64,000 bases of DNA. Source: Metarhizium brunneum (Eukaryota > Ascomycota > Sordariomycetes > Hypocreales > Clavicipitaceae). The stretch is taken from assembly GCF_013426205.1 (NCBI RefSeq), contig NC_089425.1:868001-932000 (forward strand), in the 5' to 3' direction. The notes beneath the pieces are model-generated. The model was not told the origin of the DNA. It ran no database searches and was given only the letters and a program-made list of their open reading frames with translations. Positions 33,559 through 43,481 of this stretch are shown one piece after another. How positions within the stretch are numbered: the stretch's first letter is position 1; each line of letters starts with the position of its first letter. A program made the translations under genes and the position numbers.

Positions 33559-34135
33559 CACTCGCAATTACATCAAACTCGAAGATTCATTTCTTTGGAT
33601 GTGTCAAGAAAATACCATGTGTCTACAAATTTTGCGCAGTTAGCTAAAAGATGGAGCCTTGAAGGCGGCGAAGCCTATTTTTATCGGACTCAAACAAAAG
33701 AAATAAACATTCCCTATTTTATTCTTCCAAAACCGCGATTACATCTCATGTTCTTACGATCCTGTACTCGAGGTGTACTGTAATTGTCGGTTCACAGGCG
33801 GTAATCACTAGCTACTGCAGTAGTCATATGATCATTGTTCTTCTTGTTCTTGTTGTTTCTATCTAGAGCTTGAAGCTATCAATAGGAAAGGAGGTGCTGC
33901 AATCTTAGTCACGTGCACCTTTACAGGGGAAGGAGTTGTCAGGGGTAACTAGGCTTGAGCCCGTAAGCGATTTACATCGCAATAGTAATTCTTTCCCAAG
34001 CTACCTGGAAATCAAGGTTATATTGCCCTTTATGGAGGAGCTCATGCAAAGATACATACAGCCTAGGTGTCGGAATTTTGGGGCTGGTATAAATGGCAGA
34101 GTGATGGCCAGGTTCAATAGCCTAGTTACGACTTA
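33559..34135. other. Intergenic stretch
   Basis: No gene recognised. It forms the 3' flank of the gene ending at 33558 and includes a run of TTCTTGTTCTTGTTG near 33840. Confidence 0.45.
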
Positions 34136-34500
34136 GTGCTTCGTTCAAGCATTTCTTTCTGCTGTCGCGCCCCTCTCTTCCTCCACTGCCGTTGCCACTG
34201 CCTCAAGCTCGCCTGTGGCAACCCCGACACCGACTACAACACCGTCCTCGGGCTCACCCAGAGGGTCAGGTTATGTCTGTACTTTCCTCGGTCGGTCACG
34301 GCGACCCGTCCGAGGCTTGGCCCCAGCAGTCTCAGTGGGTTGACTTTGAGAGCATCTGGTCCGCGAACCTGGCCAATGTCATCTCTGAATCATGTGAGGC
34401 ATTTGGACAAACCAATAACTCGGAAGACGAGAGCGCCGACCTGAAGTCAGCCATCCAGTCGGTCGCTAATTCCTCTGGGGTTGACGACTGCTCCAAGTAA
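34136..34500 (+). pseudogene. Remnant of a secreted lysozyme/transglycosylase-like protein
   Basis: One frame gives a Ser/Thr/Pro linker (VATPTPTTTPSSGSP). A shift near 34300 leads into a second frame with QWVDFESIWSANLANV, SCEAFGQTNN and DLKSAIQSVANSSGVD. This order matches a fungal secreted family whose next segment normally carries the catalytic Glu and a Cys. Here the frame ends within ten residues of SSGVD, so that segment is absent. No signal peptide remains in frame. The copy is therefore truncated at both ends. Confidence 0.5.
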
Positions 34501-35073
34501 CCAACTACGTCGTGAGAGGAGTCATTGATCAACAGGTGCGCAGTTTGAGCTTGATTAGACTCCGTTTCAGAAAATGTGGCAAGAATCGGAGGAAGGTGTG
34601 CTATCATGTCCAAGAATGAGGAACGGTCGTAACGAGCTTCGTGGAGACTCTAGAGACAAAGTTCGGCGCCCGATAAGCAAGCAGATAGTGCAGGGGCGTC
34701 AATTCAATTCTCCAGCTTAGTAATAGGGCAGCTGGCTCGACGTGAGAATTCCCTTCCTGGGCTCGCAAAGGAAAATCATCTTGTGAATCCGTGAAGAACG
34801 AGCGAGAGAGATGGAGAGTAGCAACGACGATTGTCACTGCCGTGCAGTGATTGTTGGCCCCGGTACTCCGTAAAATTTGTCTGATTGAAATGAATGATCG
34901 CTATTGGCAGACGGACATCTGGTTGGCTTACTCAGCAGGACAGAGCTAGTGGTCAGTGCTAGATATCCTGGAGCTCCCTCTTCTCACATTTCTGCCCTCT
35001 GATGGAATAACATGCTGAGATATCAATCTCATGTTCTACTAATGATGTTCTGCCGGTTCTACTAACCTACAAA
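34501..35073. other. Intergenic stretch
   Basis: No gene recognised. It includes the promoter of the FunK1 kinase gene. Confidence 0.45.
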
Positions 35074-37521
35074 ATGGCTCATCTTACTCAAGAAGAGCGC
35101 GACATCGTCGATGCAAATCCTCTCGGGGACTCGCTCGGCGGCATTCGTGAGGCATTGCGAGAGGCCGAACGAAACACACGCCGTGAAGCCTCTCAATCAG
35201 ATGACAGCACAGCTGCCCCAGAACGACCCCGCTTATTCGTGGCAGCAATAGGAAAAATATTCTCTATTCTATCTGCATCCGATGTTTCGCTAGCATTGGC
35301 TTCAAGAACGGGAAGAGAGGCTCTTGTGTCTGATCTGACTGCAATTCGCCTACGTGTACAGAAAGGCGATCTCAAGTACAAGCAATTTCGCCCGCTATCA
35401 CAGCTTGTGATCAAGCAAGCACCAGATGTCGACATCTGGGCTGCCGTCGTAGCCCTCGTCCGATCGATTTCTCACTCGACTCCGCCGCCGAGCCTCCCGC
35501 CATCCTTCGAAACCCCCATAACACATTCATCCGCTTCGCAGCAAGGGTCAGAGCAGACGCGACGGAAGATTGAACCTCGCGTGTTCGAAGAGATTCGCCA
35601 TTGTACACACCGTGCGGTCGCGGGATTTCACGAGAAATATTTTGAAGGACATAAATGGAACTTGCGAGCCAGGCGAATCTGGCAGAGCGTCAATAGTCGC
35701 TATAGCGACAAAGACAAGAGGTGGACACAGTTGCCTGACGCGGCCACCGAGGATGAGGTATGTGGCTGGCTACTCAACTTGCAGGAAGAGCTGCTCGCGA
35801 CTGAACGGGCAGCATACTTTAGAAGCAACGGACTCCAAAAAGTCGGGGCTGAGGCGTCACGGCAACTGGACCTTTTTGTTAAAATGAAAAGAGATGAAGC
35901 GTCAGACACGAAGCACGACTGGAAACACGTGTTGGTCGTTGGCGAGCTCAAGCAGTCTGACCAGAAAAACAAAAGCCTGTGGCTTCAGGTTGGCAGCGCT
36001 GTGCGAAACGTGTTCGCTTACCAGCCTACACGATTTTTCGTGCACGCCTTCACTCTGACCGGGACAGAAATGGAGACATGGATCTTTGATCGGTCTGGGC
36101 CGTACAGCGGCACTACATTTGACATCCATAAGGAGCCCGAGAAGTTCATTCGGGTCATATGTGCATATTTGATGATGAGTGATGAGGAGCTGGGCTTGGA
36201 TACTTTTACCAAAGCAAAAGACAACAGGTTGCTTGTCACCATACCTGTTGAAGCTCGCGGGAAGAAGCGGAAGCGGCAACTGGAACTCGACCCCAATCCG
36301 ATCGCCCATCAGCGAGCCATAGTCTGTCGTGGCACGTCTTGCTTCCTCGCCAAGGCCACTGGCGCAGCAGTATTTGACGGGGTCGTAAAATACTCTTGGA
36401 CTTCCAGCATGCGACCGCCAGAGGCTGATCTTCTTAACAAGGCAAACGAGCGCGGCGTTAAGGGTCTCGCGAAATTGGTTGGCTACAACGAAGAAGTCAC
36501 TAGTATAAGCAGGTTGCGTGAAGGTCTGGTCTTCTCAACTCCACATAAGTTTCGTGGCGTGTCACACAGTGCCAATACGTCGTTCTCTCAATCGCAACCC
36601 CCGCTAAGCCAATCTTTCAGCCAGTTTCCCGGTCTTAGCATTGCCAGCAGCGGACACAGAAAGAGGAAGTCAACGGATGGGTCAAGCAATGCGTCTAAGA
36701 GATCTCGGCCGAATAGTCAGGTGGCCGACACAGAGCGCAAAGAGAACGGAGCAACTTACCCCGCCCAAGAACCACAAGGTACCAGTCTTGTTCAGCAAGA
36801 TCACGACCAGACACCTTATGCCAACCGCATCTTTCGCGTATTAGCCATCTCGCCGGCGGGACGGTCCATTACCCAGTTCAAGGGTGTTATCGAGCTGCTT
36901 GAAGGCCTTTGTGACGCCATCAAAGTGCATCGATCACTCTACACAGACGGGAAAATTTTGCACCGAGACATTTCCGAAAACAACATCATTATCACCGACC
37001 CAGAGAATGCCGATGGCTTCAAGGGCATGCTCATCGACCTTGACTTGGCTAAGGAAGAAGGCAAAGGTCCTAGTGGGGCCCGGCATCGGACGGGCACAAT
37101 GGAATTTATGGCTATTGAAGTTCTTCTAGGAATTTCGCACACATATCGCCATGATCTTGAAGCATTCTTTTATGTTCTAATATGGCTCTGCGCTCGTCGA
37201 GGCTGGGCATTATCAAGAGCGTCAGGCCGGCGGCCGAAAAACAGTATGCTATCGCGGTGGTATACTGGAGGTTACGAAGACATCGCGCAAAGCAAGCGTG
37301 GGGATATGGACAAAAATGGACTAGAAGTCATTCTGAGAGAATTTCCGGAAGTATTTGATGGTGTCAAGCCTTTGTGCAGGGCAATAAGGGATGTTCTGTT
37401 CCCGCATAAGGATGGTCTCTTCACTGGCACCCCACAGGATCCGAGTACCCTGTATGATCCAATCATCAAAGCATTCAATGATACTATAGCAGGGATTGGG
37501 CTGGGAGAAGCAAAGACGTGA
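35074..37521 (+). CDS. FunK1 family fungal protein kinase, intact
   Basis: A single exon encodes 815 residues. Residues 170-400 form the N-terminal FunK1 region, with a helix-rich start and HVLVVGELKQSD, an E-x-K motif near residue 290. A helix (QVGSAVRNVFAYQ) and strands FFVHAFTLTGTEMETWIFDR follow. The kinase core is split by a Ser/basic insert (about 500-590, RKRKSTDGSSNASKRSRP, a likely nuclear signal). The catalytic loop reads ILHRDISENNIII near 630, DLD replaces DFG near 656, and the activation end is GTMEFMAIEVL. HRD and the Asn are kept, so activity is possible. Substrates are unknown; the family is strongly expanded in filamentous fungi. No lesion is seen. Confidence 0.9.
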   Translation: MAHLTQEERDIVDANPLGDSLGGIREALREAERNTRREASQSDDSTAAPERPRLFVAAIGKIFSILSASDVSLALASRTGREALVSDLTAIRLRVQKGDLKYKQFRPLSQLVIKQAPDVDIWAAVVALVRSISHSTPPPSLPPSFETPITHSSASQQGSEQTRRKIEPRVFEEIRHCTHRAVAGFHEKYFEGHKWNLRARRIWQSVNSRYSDKDKRWTQLPDAATEDEVCGWLLNLQEELLATERAAYFRSNGLQKVGAEASRQLDLFVKMKRDEASDTKHDWKHVLVVGELKQSDQKNKSLWLQVGSAVRNVFAYQPTRFFVHAFTLTGTEMETWIFDRSGPYSGTTFDIHKEPEKFIRVICAYLMMSDEELGLDTFTKAKDNRLLVTIPVEARGKKRKRQLELDPNPIAHQRAIVCRGTSCFLAKATGAAVFDGVVKYSWTSSMRPPEADLLNKANERGVKGLAKLVGYNEEVTSISRLREGLVFSTPHKFRGVSHSANTSFSQSQPPLSQSFSQFPGLSIASSGHRKRKSTDGSSNASKRSRPNSQVADTERKENGATYPAQEPQGTSLVQQDHDQTPYANRIFRVLAISPAGRSITQFKGVIELLEGLCDAIKVHRSLYTDGKILHRDISENNIIITDPENADGFKGMLIDLDLAKEEGKGPSGARHRTGTMEFMAIEVLLGISHTYRHDLEAFFYVLIWLCARRGWALSRASGRRPKNSMLSRWYTGGYEDIAQSKRGDMDKNGLEVILREFPEVFDGVKPLCRAIRDVLFPHKDGLFTGTPQDPSTLYDPIIKAFNDTIAGIGLGEAKT

Positions 37522-38008
37522 TACATCACGCGAAATAGTATAAATGATGCCGCCTCCGGAATTACACTTCTTTCCAGGTTCTCTATGTGGCACGGAGCGT
37601 AATATACCGGGTAGGTCTAACCGATAACAATAGCATGCCTTTCACGACCAGTAACCGTTCCAGATAGTGTTGCGGAAAATCATGTAAATCACACAGTCCA
37701 TCCAAATCCCTCCGCTGATGTTTATCCCCACAACAAAAAGTCGCAGGCAGCCCCACACAATTGATAGTCAAAACGTGCCCGGGGGTTTCCGGTTAATACC
37801 GGGTCATCTGGCTTCATCACATGATTCTCAAAGCCGCAAAATCTAAACCTACGTAATAGTCCTGTGTTAGCCCCATTTTGCGTCCTTTAACCTCACCACG
37901 ACCTTTTTCACGGGCATAAGGCGCTTTGCATCGAGATGACAGAGGTTTTACGGTTAGGCATCAATATGACTGAGGAGACTCTGATCGCCTCAGCGAGACT
38001 GTTAGTTT
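37522..38008. other. Intergenic stretch
   Basis: No gene recognised. It holds short motifs only and probably contains the promoter of the next gene. Confidence 0.45.
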
Positions 38009-38714
38009 ATGTCTGTACTCGAAGATCTCTTTACTGATCCAGGGTAGCCACAACCAGTTTCCTCCCGATACGTCGTTTCCTCAGATAGACGTACTATCCG
38101 AAGGATTCGAAGAACTCTGTGCAATCATTGCAAAATACAACGCCCAGAGCCGTTTCCGACTGCGGCTGCTCCATCGCCACACCACCATTCCTGAAGGGCA
38201 AATATTGCTAGGTACTAGCATTACGGAACCGCCCGGCTTCTGGACCAGGCCTACACCCATTTCCGACGTCGATTTGCAGAATATCCATCCCCACATTATC
38301 TCGGTAGATGACGAAGCGAGAAATGGCCGTCTATTCCCCTCCGAATTTCGCGAGGGTCCGCCAGCCAGTGATTGGAGCATCGAAAGCGGATTTTTTACGG
38401 AGTTCACCGACTACCTTCGGGTGAAGGGCTGGGAAAATATTTTTGGGCTTGAGATAATGCAAGGTCAGACTGGGAAGATGATCGAGTTTTCTTTCGATAT
38501 AGGGAGTCTTCTGCTTGAAGAGGCGGAGGTCAGTGGGCAGTTCGAGTCTCAGGAAACTGCATGGACTATCAGGGTCAGAGACGGTGCTGTCGACAAAGAT
38601 GGTGAAACACGGTGTGTTATTATACAAGGCCAACACCTCAGAGCCACGAAAATGCTTGTGAAGAGCGTGTCGGATGTTTTGAAGGTATTGAGAGATGAAG
38701 GTGTATTACTGTAG
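38009..38714 (+). pseudogene. Hypothetical gene broken by one extra G
   Basis: The ATG at 38009 opens MSVLEDLFTDPG and meets TAG at 38045. One base out of phase, a long open frame runs from upstream through NQFPPDTSFPQIDVL, FEELCAIIAKYNAQ and RLLHRHTTIPEG to the stop at 38714, about 225 residues. The two frames meet at GGG 38042-38044; one base less would make them continuous. The protein is acidic, with a beta-rich C-terminal half ending in a helical segment (KMLVKSVSDVLKVLRDEG). No family name is known to me. A sequencing error in the G run is an alternative to a true mutation. Confidence 0.55.
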
Positions 38715-38774
38715 TACATAAGTCCATGGCCTTTAACTTGATGTCCTTGCCGACCTTTAACCCGCGAATCAGCA

Positions 38775-40856
38775 TCATAACACTGGAAGGCCGCCAATAG
38801 CTTGCTCGCATGCTTGAAAGAAGTCCGCTATCAGCTGCTTGTCCAACACTTCTATCGATACAAATGCTCTGCCTTCAGTTTCGTTCCAGAATGTTCCACC
38901 AAACCCATCTCGTTGAATCAGCTCCATGAAACACTCTAATTTGATCGAGTATACCCCTTCAAATATCCTATTTGCTTCCGGAGCGGGTGAACGTATGAAA
39001 ACCTCCCGTCCAAATGGCTTAACTATATCGCCCAACGCCTCTGAGAGCCTTAATGAGACGAATGGTACGAACCCTGGCAGGCTTCCGAACCATATGTCGC
39101 CCATAATATCGGTAGGCCTATCGAAAACCAACCGTTGAAGCAATTTCTTCTCGAATTGAATTACTCCTTTAAAGTATTAGCTGGCTCCAAATTCGTACGA
39201 CAGCGATACTTACCAAGAGAAGTTGTTTGTACGTTTGAAGTTACTGGGGAAACTGAAGGAAGAACCGAATGTTGACCTGCTGGAATTAGCAGATGCCATT
39301 AGAATCGAGGCTGCTAGCTACCTGTGGTGACACCATCCGGCTCAGCGAGGCTAGTCGGTGAGCCTGGAAGCGAGTTTTGAGCAACGGGAAAACCAATGAT
39401 GGAAGTCCCGCTATCGTGATTTAAGAGAGAGCTAATATTGTTGATACCTGATCGTCCAAACCTTGAGGTATCGGAACTTGATTCCACTTGTCCCTGCTGT
39501 TCATCTACATTATGGACTTCTGTTGTTTTCAATGGAATGTTGACAGGCTGTTGTATTTGATCATTGGTCGTTAAGTGCCACTGGCCACATTCATTGGGAG
39601 CAGGTGTCGAAAATTGTGCCGGGGCTCGAGGTAACTGACGCTGAGGATCTCCTCCATGAGCCCTATTCTGCGCGCGAGGCGCCTGGAGAGGTGCCAGATC
39701 TCCGGTGACGCTCTGCAGCTTTCGCCTCACGGATGCAGTACCTCTTTTTCGAGTTGCTTTGATCACGCGATTGGCACCTTGCTTTGGTAGAGGTCCTGGT
39801 TCACGTCTGTTTACATCGACATCGCCGGGAGCCGATGCAAAAGGCTGGTTCGAGGGATATCTTAGTTGAGACTGCTGGTCAGGTTGAAATTGGAAAGGAA
39901 TGACATTCCGAAAAGGTTCGCGTAAGGCTTGTAGAATTTGGTCGCTCAAATCATTCCAGCCTCCTTCCTCGCATTTACAAACAATGCCAAGTTCTCGAAG
40001 AAACTGGGTAACCTTGGCAAATGTGCTCCCTTTAACTGGCACATACGTCTCCCAGCTGTAGAGAATTTAGAACCGTTATCAAAAACACAGACAGTGTGAC
40101 TTACACAAGATCGCTGATTTTCTCAGGAAACAGAAATAAGCATCCTGAACATAGCGCATTCATGAATCCACGGTACCTTCGACCTATCTTCGCCCAGCCA
40201 ACCACCCTTTCCCGAACGATATCGCAATTATGCTTCCCTGATTGACAAATTACGGCAACCACAAAGGAAACACCACCATTTTCAGTTTTGTGAAGTAGAT
40301 TCTTTGTAGCATCGAGCTCTGAGATGAGGTCATAGTAGAAAGTTGTCAGAAATCTCCACAAGATCCTGCAAAGAATGCGGTCTGTTTCCACGTTGCAGGT
40401 ATATTCATAATAATCAGACGGAGATTGAAGGTCGACACCGTTTTTGGACCACTGACGTAAAACATCACGGGGGTTTTGTTTAAGAACCTCCGCAACCTTT
40501 TGAGGGATATTGATGTCTTGAGATTGAATTGACCATAATGAACCGAGCTTGTATGACCGAGAATTCCTGTTTTTGGCCGTTGGAATCCAGTCCTGGGGCG
40601 GTTTATTTGACTGGGATTTCGAAATACTGTTATTTGATATTGCTTTATCCCATGATGCTAATATCTTGGCAAGATTGTTGTGGGATGTCTTTGGGAGCCT
40701 TAGGAGATGCTGTTCGATCTCCTCGGCACACTACGCACGGTTAGTAAGGTCAATTCCCCGCAAGTCAAATGGAATTACCTTGTCGTTAATAAGTAGTTCT
40801 TCTAAAGTCTGGTGCTCCAATCGTGAGCGTATGTCCTTGCTAAATTGCTGACCCAT
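38775..40856 (-). CDS. Hypothetical 630-residue protein with possible N-myristoylation signal
   Basis: Five exons (40856-40779, 40730-40105, 40055-39322, 39276-39214, 39166-38775) join in phase across introns of 48, 49, 45 and 47 nt, all GT-AG. The protein starts MGQQFSKDIRS: Gly2 with Ser6 and Lys7 fits the consensus for N-myristoylation, implying membrane attachment. Exon 2 holds a helical domain (NVETDRILCRILWRFLTTF) and a segment with VSFVVAVICQSGKHNCDIV. Exon 3 is basic and low in complexity (VIKATRKRGTASVRRKL). The last exon forms a separate domain (GDIWFGSLPGFVPFVSLRL). No function is recognised. A truncated relative of exon 1 lies at 27693. The clean splicing and the frame kept over five exons support a working gene. 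Confidence 0.7.
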
Positions 40857-41215
40857 TGCGGAGGTGAAGAGATGGAGTGAATGTGTTGGAGCGTTCAACG
40901 CGGGGCGGTCTGTCCAGAAATAAGGTGGACTTCCCGACCATTAACCGTAGACGCTGAATGAGGAGCTAGCACTAGCGCCGCTTTGGACATACCAAACGTT
41001 CCAGAACGTTTTTAAATTGGGTTACGGTGGACACCACGATTTCTCAGCTGTACAACTCCTACAGCCAAGAGGGAACAGAACAGCCCAATGGGAAATCCGC
41101 CAGAAATCCATGTCAACAGCCTGTCTCGGTGTTGCTGTACACAAAATTGAAAACCATCATCAAGGTGGCATCGACTCAACCCGCGTTCAAAGAATGGACT
41201 AGTATTAATATAGAA
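40857..41215. other. Promoter-side stretch of the gene at 40856
   Basis: No gene recognised. The 5' leader next to 40856 resembles that of the fragment at 27693. Confidence 0.4.
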
Positions 41216-41425
41216 AGGTGTCAGACAATTGAGGGTCACAAAAGATCGAGTATAATGGCGCCATAGGCGCCAATTGTATGGAATGAGAATTATCTAAGAA
41301 GCATCGTAACCGTACAAAGTAGATTGCAGTGGTTGTCTTACATAGACAACAGCCTGATTGAAGGACTTCTCTCCCGAGAAAGGAGAGAAGTCGGCTGCTG
41401 GGTAGGCTTGAGATGTGACAAAAGG
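41216..41425 (+). repeat. Dispersed repeat, copy 2 (partner of 11433)
   Basis: It opens TGTCAGACAATTGAGGGTCA and contains GGCGCC-ATA-GGCGCC and AATGAGAATTATCTAAG, as in copy 1. An extra perfect hairpin, GACTTCTCTCC/GGAGAGAAGTC (41364-41374 and 41382-41392, 7-nt loop), lies in the part not shared with copy 1. TGGGTAGGCTTGA then resumes the match. Confidence 0.6.
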
Positions 41426-41903
41426 ACATAACAAATCCGTTGATGAAGTTTATGCACGAGCGCGCTTCCTCCGATGAAGATGGAATGTGTCCCAGAATCA
41501 AATAATGCGAACCACTGGGACTAGCAGATACAGTGCCTAAGCAATTCGGAATATGATGTGAGCCTGAGTAACGACGATGAATAGTATGACATTGGTATGA
41601 GATAGCCCGTAGTTGAATCCCCCCAGATGTTGTGATACAATCCCAAAGCCGGCTGAGGGTTCTACGGCTCTTCCATTAAGAGGAAATCGAAGAGGATGGG
41701 ACTACGGTTTGTCGTGACAAATCATGAATGCAAACACGTAACCTACATGTGATGTGGCTAACAGAACAGTTGTTGGCCAAATGTCGAACAAAAGCTGCTC
41801 AATTGATCAGGGATAACACCGAGAACGCCAATGTGGCTTTGTAAACAACTCTTCACCTACGTATCAGAGCTTTTCTGTTGCTTCGCTGTTGATAATATGA
41901 CAG
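41426..41903. other. Intergenic stretch
   Basis: No gene recognised. This is the 5' side of the MULE remnant; no terminal inverted repeat was identified. Confidence 0.4.
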
Positions 41904-43035
41904 ATGGCAAATGCCCTTGAAGGTGGCTTGTCGTGGATCTCTGTACACGTCCTGGTATCAAAGGAGTACCATGCGAGCTTTTGGCGGGGCCCAATAGGTG
42001 CCCCACCAGCGGTGCAGCCTCTCGCACAGCCCGCTCAGATGGAGCGGGTTGAAGATTCCAACCACTTCCCTGACGACTGTCTTCCTCCAGAAGACGAGTA
42101 CAGTTCTCGAGAGGCCTTGTACGCAGCGATCAACGCTTGGGCAGCACCAGAGGCTATGCATTCGTGACCGGATGGCCAAGGAAAACACCCAATGGCAGGC
42201 AACAAGTTGTCTTTAACTGTGACCGTGGTGCAGGTCGCACCCCAGATGCCCTAACTGTAAGACAGCGGCGCACTACTACAAAGCGCACAGGATGCCAATT
42301 CTCCGTTCTTGTGAAGGAGGGTCTTGATAAAGCCTCTTGGAAGCTTACGCATCGTCCTGGTAGCGAATATGCTATCCACAACCATGAGCCAAGTACACAG
42401 AGGTCTGCGCATCCGGTCCATCGCAAGCCATCTCCTGCCGATATGTCAACCGTTCACAACCTTGGCAACGAAGCCGTGGCGCCAAAAGAGATCAAATCTT
42501 ACCTACGCAACCACTAGGAGACTCTTGCGACCCAGCAAGATATCTACAACTGCATGGCGCAAGGCAAACGAGACCTCGCCAAGGGCCAAAGTAACATACA
42601 CGCTCTCGCTAATGAGCTTGACAGCGAGGGATTTTGGAATCGAATGCAGCTCGTTGAGTATGGACGGGTCACAGGCGTGTTATTTGCCCATCCACAGTCA
42701 CTTGCATCCTCAAGTGCTATCCGGATTTGCTCAGATTGGACTGCATTTACAAGACGAACAAGTACAAGATGCCTCTTCTCGACATCGTTGGAGATGCCTG
42801 TCAAAGATCATTCTGCGTTGCCTTTGCCTTCCTGAGCGGCGAAGACGAGAGGGATTATATCTGGGCGCTAGATCGGCTACGGTCGATATATGAACTCTGC
42901 GGTGCAAGGCTTCCATCTGTTATCCTCACATATCGCTGCCTCGCTTGCATGAATGCTGTATCTCATTCTCGCTGCTTCCCGGCTGCAAAAAGTTTGTGGG
43001 TTCGCTCTAGCAGATGTTGCAAACGTGGGCTCTGA
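41904..43035 (+). pseudogene. Decayed MULE transposase (FAR1-like plus MULE domains)
   Basis: Frame 1 (from ATG 41904) gives LPPEDEYSSREALYAAINAW. A one-base loss near 42148 shifts into RGYAFVTGW...TGCQFSVLVKEGLDKASW and HNHEPS, a FAR1-type DNA-binding region. TAG at 42515-42517 stops this frame, which then continues as ATQQDIYNCMAQGKRDLAKG. A further shift near 42705 leads into LLRLDCIYKTNKYKMPLLDI, with the first catalytic-type Asp, and FLSGEDERDYIWALDRL. In ILTYRCLA, Tyr stands where I expect the second Asp of the DDE triad. The frame ends at 43035 without the C-terminal third. MULEs are cut-and-paste transposons of the Mutator class. This copy has at least three disabling lesions and is inactive. 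Confidence 0.75.
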
Positions 43036-43481
43036 ATCACGAGGCAGACTAGGCACCATTAGCTGCTGTAAACCCTAACTATGAATCGGACTGTCACAAT
43101 GCATTAATGACATTCAAATACTATCAAGTAATCAACAGTTGAATTCAGAATTTCTTGACTAGAGTCGCTGCTTGAGCGGCTGAGAAATTTTGGCTTATAT
43201 CAAATGGCGTTGAAATTGCTGAATTTTCTCGTTCTAGTAGATACATGGAGATACGGAGAAATTGGTAACTTAACGGAGTCCGAGTAATAATGTTATCTGT
43301 CCATCCGCAGACAGTTGGCCATTGTGTGAGTGCCCCAAGCCCCGCTAACTAAGCATGGATGCACGGACAAAAGTGCGGCCACATCCGAGTAGATAAACAA
43401 TCCAGCCTTTGTGTCGTCATATGGCCAGACCGAGTTCATTCGTTGCCAGTAATCGGATCGTCAGTATACGCGACAGGTACG
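43036..43481. other. Intergenic stretch
   Basis: This is the 3' side of the MULE remnant and the 5' flank of the next gene. No terminal repeat recognised. Confidence 0.4.

Noticed and set aside
35193..37593. Antisense frames inside the FunK1 gene
   Set aside because: They are shadows of a long, well-supported coding frame.
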